From: JAMXLO01 sp963812505
GTDB taxonomy: Bacteria > Pseudomonadota > Alphaproteobacteria > Acetobacterales > Acetobacteraceae
Direction: 5' to 3'
NCBI GenBank assembly: GCA_963812505.1
Contig: CAWEVM010000016.1
Coordinates: 1-64,000 of the forward strand
Length of the DNA stretch: 64,000 nt
The position numbers and the translations under genes are program-made. The notes beneath the pieces were generated by a model, which made no database searches, was not told the DNA's origin, and saw nothing but the letters and a program-made list of their open reading frames with translations. Position 1 is the first letter of the stretch. Each line of letters starts with the position of its first letter. Positions 27,103 through 34,874 of this stretch are shown piece by piece.

Positions 27103-27483
27103 TCAGATCGCGATGATCTGCCCGGTGCCCACTGCTGCGAGGAATGTCGCCACGCCGGCCACCTCCACGCCTGGCATCAATCGCGCCGCATCGAGACCTT
27201 CGGCGCGCAGGCCGGCCTCGCAGGCGATCAGCCGCACGCCCATCTCGCGCGACGCCTCGCGCAGTTCGTCGAGGCCCGCCACGCCGGCGGCGCGCACGCG
27301 TTCGTCGCGCGCCGCGTCAGTCAGGCCGGACCAGTCGGTGAAGAGCGCATGGCAGCCGGCGTTGGTGGCGAACAGCACCACCTGCCGGCCCAGCGCCGCC
27401 GCGCCGGAGGCGAGCACGAACGCGTAGTGCGCGCGGTCGTGCGCACCCGACAGCAGCAGGATGCCGAGTGGTTCAGACGGCAC
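27103..27483 (-). CDS. DsrE-family protein
   Basis: A 126-residue DsrE/DsrF-like protein with the small alpha/beta fold: PLGILLLSGAHDRAHYAFVLA, RQVVLFATNAGCHALF and RLIACEAGLRAEGL. The two Cys (in NAGCHAL and LIACEAG) sit where sulfur-carrying DsrE/TusD proteins may hold theirs. The start lies within the end of the MoeB gene (11-bp overlap), so the two are co-translated and may share sulfur-carrier chemistry. Confidence 0.8.
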   Translation of the reverse strand: MPSEPLGILLLSGAHDRAHYAFVLASGAAALGRQVVLFATNAGCHALFTDWSGLTDAARDERVRAAGVAGLDELREASREMGVRLIACEAGLRAEGLDAARLMPGVEVAGVATFLAAVGTGQIIAI

Positions 27484-28297
27484 AGGCGGGGGCGGCCGCG
27501 TGCCGATGCTGCGACAGATCCTTGATCGTGGCCGCGGCGCTGCACAGCGCGCAATGGGGATCCGCGTGCAGTCGGACGGTGCGAAAGCGCGTCACGAGCG
27601 CGTCCCAGATCAGCAGCTTGCCGGACAGGCTCTCGCCGACGCCGAGAAGTTCCTTCAGCACCTCGGTCGCTTGCAATGTGCCCATCACGCCGGTGACCGC
27701 GCCCAGGACACCGGCCTCGCTGCAGGTGGGCACGGTGCCCTCGGGTGGCGCTTCCGGGTAGAGGCAGCGATAGCAGGGCCCGCCCATGTGGAGGTGCGGC
27801 TTGAACACAGAGAGCTGGCCCTCGAAGCGCAGGACGGCGGCGGACACCAGCGTGCGACGGGCCAGCACGCACGCGTCGGCCAGCAGGAAGCGGGTGGCAA
27901 AATTGTCGGTGCCGTCGCACACGAGGTCGTAGCGCTCGATCAGATCGAGCACGTTGTCGGCGTCGAGACGCACATTGTATGGCTCGATCCGCACCAAGGG
28001 GTTGATGGCGCGCGCGGATTTTGCAGCCGACTCCGCCTTGAGCTCGCCGATGCGATCGGTGGTATGGGCGATCTGGCGCTGCAGGTTCGACAGCTCCAGG
28101 CGGTCGTGGTCGACGATGCCGATGGTGCCAACGCCGGCGGCGGCGAGATACAGCGTGAGCGGCGAGCCAAGCCCGCCGGCGCCGACCACCAGCACGCGGG
28201 CGGCCTTCAGCTTTGCCTGGCCGATGCCGCCCACGTCCTGCAACAAGATGTGCCGGGAGTAGCGGCGGATTTCGTCTTCGGTGAAATCGAGGTCCAT
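27473..28297 (-). CDS. moeB: MoeB/ThiF/HesA-family adenylyltransferase
   Basis: A 274-residue E1-like enzyme that adenylates the C-terminus of MoaD/ThiS-type sulfur carriers. The ATG at 28297 begins MDLDFTEDEIRRYSRHILL, the usual family start. The nucleotide loop is VLVVGAGGLGSPLTLYLAAAG; the catalytic Asp is in CDGTDNFATR; two Cys pairs (CYRC and CALC) form the structural zinc site; a Cys in VPTCSEAGVLG lies at the position of the persulfide/thioester Cys. There is no C-terminal rhodanese domain. It is co-transcribed with the DsrE-family gene and divergent from queC. Confidence 0.88.
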   Translation of the reverse strand: MDLDFTEDEIRRYSRHILLQDVGGIGQAKLKAARVLVVGAGGLGSPLTLYLAAAGVGTIGIVDHDRLELSNLQRQIAHTTDRIGELKAESAAKSARAINPLVRIEPYNVRLDADNVLDLIERYDLVCDGTDNFATRFLLADACVLARRTLVSAAVLRFEGQLSVFKPHLHMGGPCYRCLYPEAPPEGTVPTCSEAGVLGAVTGVMGTLQATEVLKELLGVGESLSGKLLIWDALVTRFRTVRLHADPHCALCSAAATIKDLSQHRHAAAPACAV

Positions 28298-28394
28298 GGG
28301 GTTAAGATATGGTGATGCGGGTCTCAGGGACAGCGGGGCACTTGGCAATGTGTGGGAACGTCGCTTCCCCTCCCGCAAGGGGAGGGGAGATGCG

Positions 28395-29132
28395 ATGAAG
28401 GACGACTGCGCGCTGGTGCTGTTCTCGGGCGGGCAGGACAGTGCGACCTGCCTTGCCTGGGCGCTCGACCGGTATGCGCACGTCGAGACGGTTGGGTTCG
28501 CCTATGGGCAGCGGCATGCGGTTGAACTGGAGTGCCGCGCGCCGATCCGCACCGCCCTTGCTGCAAGGTGGCCCGGCGGGCTCGGCGACGATCACACCAT
28601 CGACCTTGCAGCCACGCTGGGGGGGCTTGGCGCCACAGCGCTGACCAGCGACATGGCCATCGCGATGACCGGGGAAGGACTGCCCAACACCTTCGTTCCC
28701 GGCCGCAACCTGCTGTTCCTCACCTGCGCCGCCGCGCTCGCCTACCGCCGCGGCCTGCGCCGCATCGTCGCCGGCATGTGCGAGACCGACTACTCCGGTT
28801 ACCCGGACTGCCGCGACGACACGATCAAGGCGATGCAGCTTGCGCTGAACCTCGGCATGCAGCGCCGCTTCGTGCTGGAGACGCCGCTGATGTGGCGCGA
28901 CAAGGCGGCCACGTGGGCGCTGGCGCATCGGCTTGGCGGCGACGCGCTGGTCGAGCTGATCCGGGTCGCGACACATAGCTGCTACATGGGCGACCGTTCG
29001 CGCCTGCACGACTGGGGCTATGGCTGCGGCACATGCCCGGCCTGCGAGCTGCGCGCTGGCGGCTGGCAGCGCTGGCGCGCCGGCGCCGGCTCGGGTTCAA
29101 TCGGCGCCGCATCGCCAGGAGAGAGCGCATGA
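28395..29132 (+). CDS. queC: 7-cyano-7-deazaguanine synthase QueC
   Basis: A 245-residue ATP-dependent enzyme converting 7-carboxy-7-deazaguanine to preQ0 in queuosine synthesis. The PP-loop is LFSGGQDSATCL; GFAYGQRH and FVPGRNLLFLTCAAALAY follow; the zinc site is formed by Cys in THSCYMG and by the CGTCPAC cluster near the end, and MCETDYSGYPDCR is a QueC hallmark. Start at ATG 28395 after GGAGGGGAGATGCG. No other queuosine genes are adjacent. The stop overlaps the next ATG (29129). Confidence 0.92.
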   Translation: MKDDCALVLFSGGQDSATCLAWALDRYAHVETVGFAYGQRHAVELECRAPIRTALAARWPGGLGDDHTIDLAATLGGLGATALTSDMAIAMTGEGLPNTFVPGRNLLFLTCAAALAYRRGLRRIVAGMCETDYSGYPDCRDDTIKAMQLALNLGMQRRFVLETPLMWRDKAATWALAHRLGGDALVELIRVATHSCYMGDRSRLHDWGYGCGTCPACELRAGGWQRWRAGAGSGSIGAASPGESA

Positions 29133-29497
29133 AGTTCCTTTGTCCCGCCGTCGCGCTGACCGCCATTGTGCTCACGCTGCCGGCCCATGCGCAGCGCAGT
29201 GTGAACCTTCAGGCGCGCACCGCGGGCGATCTGGCGGAGCTCTGCGGTGCCAACCCCAAGGAAGCTTTAGGCGACGCCAGGATCAACTTCTGCCGTGGCT
29301 TCACGCAAGGCGCCGTGGACGTGGAACTCCGCCACTCGGAGGGCAAGAAGCCGTTCTGTTTTCCCAGCCCACCGCCGACGCGTACCGCGACGCTCACCGA
29401 ATTCGTGGGTTGGGTCCGCTCCATGCCTGAACACAAATCGCTGAATGCCGTGGACGGTTTCTTCCAGTTCCTGGGCGAGCGCTTCCCTTGCAAGTAG
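29129..29497 (+). CDS. Rap1a/Tai-family exported protein
   Basis: A 122-residue protein with a signal peptide (MKFLCPAVALTAIVLTLPAHA). The mature part shows the Rap1a pattern: ELCGANPKEALGDARINFC, CRGFTQGAVDVE, KPFCFPSPPPTRTATL, FVGWVRSMPEHKSL and a terminal FPC. The four Cys probably form two disulfides. The family name comes from type VI immunity proteins of Serratia, but single secreted homologues without any toxin are common, and none is visible here. It overlaps queC by ATGA. Confidence 0.75.
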   Translation: MKFLCPAVALTAIVLTLPAHAQRSVNLQARTAGDLAELCGANPKEALGDARINFCRGFTQGAVDVELRHSEGKKPFCFPSPPPTRTATLTEFVGWVRSMPEHKSLNAVDGFFQFLGERFPCK

Positions 29498-29600
29498 CGT
29501 AATTCGATCCACGTAGAATTCTCCGGTGTGGCAACGCCCTCGGATGGCGTAGACGATCGTTGGGAGGGCGCCCGGCCCATAGCCGGTGAGCGAGTGCCCG

Positions 29601-29975
29601 ATGGAAAAGCGATTGCTTGTCGTTGATGACGACGTGCGTCTGACCGGGATCGTGGCCCTGAACGCAGCGACACTTGGCATAGCCGCCACGCAGGTGAACG
29701 ACCCATCGCGCGCGCTCGATGCGTTCATTGCGGTCAGGCCGGACGTGGTGATCATCGACATGTTCATGCCTGAGAAGGACGGGGTCGAGTTGCTCAACGA
29801 GATCCTGCTGACGGGCATCCCGACGCGCGTCGTGCTGACATCGGGAAACGGCGGTGACCTGTTGCCGGTGGCGCAGGACACGATGCGATTTCATGGCCTG
29901 CCAGAGGCCGAGTACCTGGCGAAGCCGTTCCGCCGCGATGCACTTGTCGAGGTACTCGCACGACTGACAGGTTGA
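29601..29975 (+). CDS. Stand-alone response-regulator receiver protein
   Basis: A 124-residue receiver with no output domain. The acidic pair is in LLVVDDDVRL, the phosphoacceptor Asp in VVIIDMFMPEKDGVELLNEIL, the switch Thr in VVLTSGNGG and the Lys in YLAKPFRRDAL. The ATG at 29601 is chosen by comparison with the close paralogue at 39731; an in-frame GTG at 29586 is possible. The shared signature PEKDGxxxLNEILLTGIP shows that the two genes are recent paralogues. Monocistronic. Confidence 0.85.
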   Translation: MEKRLLVVDDDVRLTGIVALNAATLGIAATQVNDPSRALDAFIAVRPDVVIIDMFMPEKDGVELLNEILLTGIPTRVVLTSGNGGDLLPVAQDTMRFHGLPEAEYLAKPFRRDALVEVLARLTG

Positions 29976-30049
29976 TCGGCACTGTGTGACTGGACAGGCC
30001 ACCGGCGGCTTTCCTAGCCTTGCGGATGTCCGCGGGAGGATTGCCAGGG

Positions 30050-30796
30050 GTGGCCGAGCCGGTGCTCGCGCTGCGCGGGATATCGAAGAGCTTTGGCGCG
30101 ATCCGCGCGTTGAGCGACATTGACCTTGCGCTGGAGCCTGGCGAAGTGCTGGGCCTGATGGGCGACAACGGTGCCGGCAAGTCCACGTTGGTGCGGATCA
30201 TGGCCGGCAATTTCGCACCCACCAGCGGCGAGATGCGGCTGAGCGGCGAGCCCGTGCATTTCCATCGTCCGCTGGACGCACGTCGCAACGGGATCGAGAT
30301 CGTCTATCAGGACCTGGCGCTGTGCGACAACCTGACCGCGGCGGCGAATGTGTTCCTTGGCCGCGAGGTGAGACGACGGGTTGGTCCATTCCGGTTGCTG
30401 GATTACCGCGCGATGTATAGCCGCTCGGGTGCATTGTTCGCCGAGTTGAAGTCGGAGACGCGCCCGCGCGATCTGGTGCGCCGCATGTCGGGCGGACAGC
30501 GCCAGGCGGTGGCGATCGCACGCACGCGGCTCTCCGATGCGCGCATCGTGCTGCTGGATGAACCGACCGCTGCGATCTCGGTGCGTCAGGTGGCCGAGGT
30601 GCTGGACCTGATCCGCCGGCTGCGCGAGCGGGGGATCGCGGTGGTGCTGATCAGCCATCGCATGCCCGACGTGTTCTCGGTGGCTGATCGCGTGCTGGTG
30701 CTGCGGCGCGGCCGCAAGGTGGCGGAGAAGCCGATCGCCGAGTCCAGTCCCGAGGAGGTCACCGGCCTGATCACTGGAGCAATCGATGCCGCTTGA
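30050..30796 (+). CDS. Sugar-type ABC transporter ATP-binding protein
   Basis: A 248-residue single-domain ATPase of the CUT2 (ribose/fructose) type, comparable with FrcA. Walker A is GDNGAGKST, the signature is MSGGQRQAVAIART, Walker B is IVLLDEPTAA and the H-loop is VLISHRMPDV. The GTG at 30050 is favoured by GGGAGGA nine bases upstream and by a family-like start (AEPVLALRGISKSFG); an ATG at 30026 is the alternative. It is first in a three-gene operon with permease and binding protein. Most CUT2 ATPases are double-length, so the single-domain form places it with FrcA-like systems. Confidence 0.88.
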   Translation: MAEPVLALRGISKSFGAIRALSDIDLALEPGEVLGLMGDNGAGKSTLVRIMAGNFAPTSGEMRLSGEPVHFHRPLDARRNGIEIVYQDLALCDNLTAAANVFLGREVRRRVGPFRLLDYRAMYSRSGALFAELKSETRPRDLVRRMSGGQRQAVAIARTRLSDARIVLLDEPTAAISVRQVAEVLDLIRRLRERGIAVVLISHRMPDVFSVADRVLVLRRGRKVAEKPIAESSPEEVTGLITGAIDAA

Positions 30797-31793
30797 GGCG
30801 CCCGTGACACTGAACGGAGTGTCGGAGCAGCGTGAGCATTCGCTGTTGCAGCGCCTGCTGTCCGCCCAGGCATTCTGGGTGACGGTGGCGCTGCTGATCA
30901 TGTGCGCGGTGATGTCCGTGTTGCAGCCTCAGGCGTTCGCCAGCAGCGAGAACTTTTACAACATCACGCGTAACTTCGCCTTTATCGGCATCATGGCGCT
31001 GGGCATGACGACGGTCATCGTGACCGGCGGCATCGATCTTTCCGTGGGCTCGGTGATGGGGTTGGCGGCGATCGCGGCGGGCCTCGTGCTGCAGGACGCG
31101 GGGCCGTGGTGGCTGGCGATGGGCGCGGGGCTGGTGACGGGCTTCGCTGCCGGCGTGGTGAACGGCGTGCTGATCGCCTGGGTCGGGTTGCCGCCGTTCG
31201 TGGTGACGCTGGGTACGCTGTCGATCGGCCGTTCGCTCGCCGTTGTGCTGTCGCAGAACAAGATGATCTATGACTTCGGCCCCGACGCCGACACTGTCTT
31301 CGCGATTGGTGGCGGGCAGGTGCTGGGCATCGCCAATCCGGTTTGGGTGCTGCTGATACTTACGGTGGTGTTCTCCGGGGTGTTGCATCTGACACGGTGG
31401 GGGCGACACCTGTACGCGATCGGCGGCAATGAGCAGGCGGCGGTGTTGACCGGCGTGCCGGTCGCACGCGTGAAGCTTGCGGCCTACATTGTGTCGGCGA
31501 CCATGGCAGCACTTGCCGCGGTGCTGATCATCGGCTGGCAGGGTTCCGCGATCAACGCCCTCGGCACCGGCTACGAGCTGCGCGTGATCGCTTCCACCGT
31601 GATTGGCGGCGCCAACCTGATGGGCGGCGAGGGCGGCGCCTACGGCGCGTTCATCGGTGCCGCACTGATCGAGGTGATCCGCAACTCGCTGCTGATGGCG
31701 GGGGTGGATTCGAACTGGCAAGGCACGTTTGTCGGCGTGTTCATCGTGCTCGCGGTGCTGCTGGAGAAGCTGCGCGGACGGACGCGTGCGTGA
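30786..31793 (+). CDS. Sugar-type ABC transporter permease (CUT2 family)
   Basis: A 335-residue permease of the RbsC/FrcC type with about ten membrane helices. Family signatures are IMALGMTTVIVTGGIDLSVGSVMGL, read here as IVTGGIDLSVGS, then PPFVVTLGTLSIGRS, GRHLYAIGGNEQAAVLTGV and GANLMGGEGGAYGAFIGA. The ATG overlaps the ATPase gene by 11 bp. The subunit would form a homodimeric channel in the inner membrane. Confidence 0.9.
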   Translation: MPLEAPVTLNGVSEQREHSLLQRLLSAQAFWVTVALLIMCAVMSVLQPQAFASSENFYNITRNFAFIGIMALGMTTVIVTGGIDLSVGSVMGLAAIAAGLVLQDAGPWWLAMGAGLVTGFAAGVVNGVLIAWVGLPPFVVTLGTLSIGRSLAVVLSQNKMIYDFGPDADTVFAIGGGQVLGIANPVWVLLILTVVFSGVLHLTRWGRHLYAIGGNEQAAVLTGVPVARVKLAAYIVSATMAALAAVLIIGWQGSAINALGTGYELRVIASTVIGGANLMGGEGGAYGAFIGAALIEVIRNSLLMAGVDSNWQGTFVGVFIVLAVLLEKLRGRTRA

Positions 31794-31812
31794 GCGACAA
31801 GGAGGAAACGAG

Positions 31813-32823
31813 ATGAAGCAATATCTGGCAGGTGCGGCGGCTTTGCTGTTGGCACTGGCGGCCTCGCATCCTGGCGCGGCGGCGGACAAGAAATACGTTT
31901 TTGCTCTTGTACCGAAGAACACCAACAACCCGTTCTTCGATCAGGCGCGCGACGGCTGCAAGAAAGCCGAGAAGGAACTGAACGGCGCGGTCGAATGTCT
32001 GTATGTGGGGCCCGGGGAGCACGGCGGCGGCGAGGAGCAGGTGCAGGTGGTGAATGACCTGATCGCGCGGCACGTCGATGGCATCGCGGTGTCGCCGGCA
32101 AATGCGCCGGCGATGGGCCGCGCGCTTGCCGAAGCGAACCGGGCGGGTATTCCGGTGCTGACCTGGGATTCCGATCTGCTCGACCGCGACAAGAAGGAGC
32201 GCATCGCCTATGTCGGCACGCATAACTACGAGATCGGTGTGAACCTCGCGAAGCTGGTGACGGGGATCAAGCCGAAGGGCGGGACGATCTGCATCCAGTC
32301 GGGAGGTGCGGCGGCGGAGAACCACAACGAGCGGATGCAGGGCATTCGCGACACGCTGTCCGGCAAGCCGAGCAAGTCGCCGCCGGGCGATCGGCTGACC
32401 GGGCAGAACGGCTGGAAGGAAGTCGATGGCTGTCCGCTCTACACCAACGACGATTTCCCCGTGGCGGTGCAGCAGATGGAGGATATTCTCGGCAAGTATC
32501 CCCAGCTCGACGCATTCGTGCCGACCGGTGGCTTCCCGCAATTCCTGCCGCAGGCGTATCGCAAGGTGGCGGAGAAGTACAAGGCGCGGATCGATGATGG
32601 TTCGCTGGCGTTGGTGGTGGCGGACACGCTGCCGGTGCAGATCGATCTGCTGAAGGCGGGGCTGTCGCGCGGACAGGTTGGGCAGCGGCCGTTCGAGATG
32701 GGCTACAAGGCGATGTATTTTTTGAAGGACATCAAGGACGGCAAGGCGAAGCCGAAGGATCCGACCTACACGGGGCTCGATGTCTGCACGCCGCAGAACG
32801 TCGCGACGTGTGTGGGAGGATAG
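31813..32823 (+). CDS. Sugar-type ABC transporter substrate-binding protein
   Basis: A 336-residue periplasmic binding protein of the RbsB/Peripla_BP_4 family. The start is ATG 31813 after AAGGAGG. The signal peptide is MKQYLAGAAALLLALAASHPGAAA. The mature N-terminus KKYVFALVPKNTNNPFFDQARDG is the family hallmark, followed by VDGIAVSPANAPAMGRAL and GIPVLTWDSDLLDRDKKERIAYVGT. It completes the importer encoded by the two preceding genes. The ligand is a sugar or sugar-like polyol by family; identity unknown. The gene order ATPase-permease-binding protein is reversed from the usual. Confidence 0.9.
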   Translation: MKQYLAGAAALLLALAASHPGAAADKKYVFALVPKNTNNPFFDQARDGCKKAEKELNGAVECLYVGPGEHGGGEEQVQVVNDLIARHVDGIAVSPANAPAMGRALAEANRAGIPVLTWDSDLLDRDKKERIAYVGTHNYEIGVNLAKLVTGIKPKGGTICIQSGGAAAENHNERMQGIRDTLSGKPSKSPPGDRLTGQNGWKEVDGCPLYTNDDFPVAVQQMEDILGKYPQLDAFVPTGGFPQFLPQAYRKVAEKYKARIDDGSLALVVADTLPVQIDLLKAGLSRGQVGQRPFEMGYKAMYFLKDIKDGKAKPKDPTYTGLDVCTPQNVATCVGG

Positions 32824-32847
32824 CTCCTTCGGGCATCGCTTTGGTGG

Positions 32848-33228
32848 CTACAGGATGCGTCGGCGGATGCCGTCTTTCAGCGAGAGCGTGTTGAAGTTGA
32901 GCAACAGGCCGACGCGGCATCGACTGAGGCGCAGGTAGGTCAGAAGCTGCGCCTCGTGCAGAGGCAGGATATGCTCGACTGATTTCAATTCGAGGATCAC
33001 CTCGTGATTGACAATCATGTCGGCCCTGTAGCCGCAGTCGAGATGAACGCCGTCATAGTCCAGCGGTAGATCGACCTGTCGCCGGTAGGGCAGCACGTTC
33101 CGGTCAAATTCGTGGCACAGGCATCGCTCGTAGGCGTTTTCGAGGAGACCGGGGCCGAGGTGCGTATGCACGCGCATCGCCAGTCCGATGATCTGTTTGG
33201 TCAGGTCGTCACTGTTCGAGTTGTCCAT
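32848..33228 (-). CDS. GxxExxY protein (PDDEXK_3-like putative nuclease)
   Basis: A 126-residue protein. ATG 33228 begins MDNSNSDDLTKQIIGLAMRV, followed by HTHLGPGLLENAYERCLCHE with the naming motif GLLENAY. The nuclease-like core is RADMIVNHEVILELKSVE (Asp, then Glu-x-Lys), and the end is RVGLLLNFNTLSLKDGI. These proteins are classed in PF13366/TIGR04256 and have a PD-(D/E)XK-type core; their biological role is not established. The upstream side is packed with three copies of a long stem-forming repeat unit. The gene lies 24 bp from the end of the ABC operon on the opposite strand. Confidence 0.88.
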   Translation of the reverse strand: MDNSNSDDLTKQIIGLAMRVHTHLGPGLLENAYERCLCHEFDRNVLPYRRQVDLPLDYDGVHLDCGYRADMIVNHEVILELKSVEHILPLHEAQLLTYLRLSRCRVGLLLNFNTLSLKDGIRRRIL

Positions 33229-33233
33229 ACTTG

Positions 33234-33932
33234 CCTTGGGGTGTGTGGCCGCCGATACGATCGCAGTGCTTGGGTTTACAGTGCGTAAATCCCGGCTGGG
33301 AGGGGGTTCGGCGGCAAAGCAATCAAGCGGACACAGAGTTTCACCAAGTGCACACAGAGTTACACCGAGTAGATGTTGATCGGCACTTTGTGCCGAAGCC
33401 GGCTTGCGCGAAGCGTCTGGATTGCTTGCTGCGCCTTGGGGCTTGTGGCCGCCGATACGATCGCAGTGTTTGGGTTTACAGTGCGTGAATTCCGGCTGGG
33501 ATGTGGGTCTGCGGCAAAGCAATCAAGCGGACACAGAGTTTCACCGAGTGCGCGCAGAGTTACACCGAGTAGATTTGATTGGCACTTCGTGCCGAAGTCG
33601 CCTTGCGCGAAGCGCCATTTTGCTTCTCTGTGAAACTCTGTGTGCACTTGGTGAAACTCTGTGTCCGCTGGATTGCTTGCCGCGCCCTGGGGCTTTTGGC
33701 CGCCGATACGATCGCAGTGTTTGGGTTTACAGTGCGTGAATCCCGGCTGGGATGTGGGTTTGCGGCAAAGCAATCAAGCGGACACAGAGTTTCACCGAGT
33801 GCACACAGAGTTACACCGAGTAGATTTGATTGGCACTTCGTGCCGAAGCTGGCTTGCGCGAGGCGCCATTTTGCTTCTCTGTGAAACTCTGTGCGCACTC
33901 GGTGAGACTCTGTGTCCGCTTGATTGCTTGCT
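33234..33932. repeat. Three tandem 200-251 bp units with 53-nt hairpin arms
   Basis: Units start at about 33234, 33434 and 33685; the common block GGCCGCCGATACGATCGCAG occurs at 33247, 33447 and 33698 (spacing 200 and 251). Units 2 and 3 each contain a left arm (33517-33569; 33768-33820) and a right arm (33626-33678; 33877-33929) that are reverse complements over 53 nt; unit 3 has four mismatches. Unit 1 lacks the right arm. Each left arm is itself two direct copies of a 21-nt element (ACACAGAGTTTCACCGAGTG type). No protein-coding potential is evident. Confidence 0.9.
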
Positions 33933-34103
33933 TGGTGTGCCTCGCACCAGTCCAGCCGGTGGCGCGTCCCGTATCGTCGCGGCCCCCGCCATCTCGCCCT
34001 GCTCGGTCTGGTACGGTTGCCATCGCGGCCTCCTCTCTTGCCCGCGTTCGGGCAAACCCGTTCAATGGGACACGCACAAGGTCATAACGCGAAGGAGACA
34101 TTG

Positions 34104-34865
34104 ATGCCGAGGCTGGGGGGAAAGATCGCCTGGATAACCGGCGCAGGCAGCGGCATCGGCGAGGCTGCGGCACTCGCGCTGGCCGACGAGGGTGCCACCA
34201 CAGTGCTCACCGGCCGCACGGCTGAGAAGCTGGAACGCGTCGCCGCGCGCATCAGGCAGCAGGGTGGCGAGGCCTTTGTGGAGCCGGCGGAGCTTACCGA
34301 CGCCAAGCAGGTCCAGAAGGTCGGCGAGTTCATCAGGAACACTCTCGGCAGGCTCGACATCCTGGTGAACAACGCCGGGGTGAACATCGTCAATCGGCAC
34401 TGGGACAAGCTGACGCCTGAGGGCATCGACGAACTGGTGCACGGCAACCTGTCGCAGGCGCTCTATTGTGTCACGGTCGCGCTGCCGCTGATGCGCGCGC
34501 AGAAGGACGGCGTGCTGATCCACACGGCCTCGATTGCCGGCCGCGTCGTGGGCGGGTTTCCGGGGCCGATCTACAGCGCGGCGAAGCACGGGGTCGTGGC
34601 GATGAGTCACTCGATCAACATGCAGGAGTGCATCAACGGCATTCGTTCGACGGTGTTTCTGCCTGGCGAGGTGGCGACGCCGATCCTCGACAAGCGGCCC
34701 AATCCGGTGGGACCGGAGGAGCGCGCGCGCATGGTGCAGTCGGAGGATTGCGGCGATCTGATCCGCTACATCGCCTGCCTGCCGAAGCACGTGGTGATGA
34801 GCGAGGTGATGTTGGCGCCGACGCACAACCGGACCTACATCGCCAACCTGCAACAGAAACTCTGA
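34104..34865 (+). CDS. Short-chain dehydrogenase/reductase (SDR)
   Basis: A 253-residue classical SDR, preceded by GAAGGAGA. The cofactor loop is ITGAGSGIGEAAAL, the structural motif ILVNNAGVN, and the catalytic tetrad residues are Ser in IHTASIAG and YxxxK in IYSAAKHG. The Arg in VLTGRTAEKL after beta2 suggests NADP(H). It oxidises or reduces an alcohol/ketone; the substrate is unknown. It lies 9 bp upstream of a 2-hydroxyacid dehydrogenase, and the two are probably an operon. Confidence 0.9.
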   Translation: MPRLGGKIAWITGAGSGIGEAAALALADEGATTVLTGRTAEKLERVAARIRQQGGEAFVEPAELTDAKQVQKVGEFIRNTLGRLDILVNNAGVNIVNRHWDKLTPEGIDELVHGNLSQALYCVTVALPLMRAQKDGVLIHTASIAGRVVGGFPGPIYSAAKHGVVAMSHSINMQECINGIRSTVFLPGEVATPILDKRPNPVGPEERARMVQSEDCGDLIRYIACLPKHVVMSEVMLAPTHNRTYIANLQQKL

Positions 34866-34874
34866 GGACGTCCG

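Noticed and set aside
29129..29497. Rap1a-family protein as part of a type VI secretion effector-immunity pair
   Set aside because: No effector, Hcp, VgrG or other secretion gene is present; single Rap1a homologues are common without such systems.
33234..33932. Repeats considered as a CRISPR array
   Set aside because: Units are 200-250 bp, nearly identical throughout and self-complementary; there are no short repeats with variable spacers and no cas genes.
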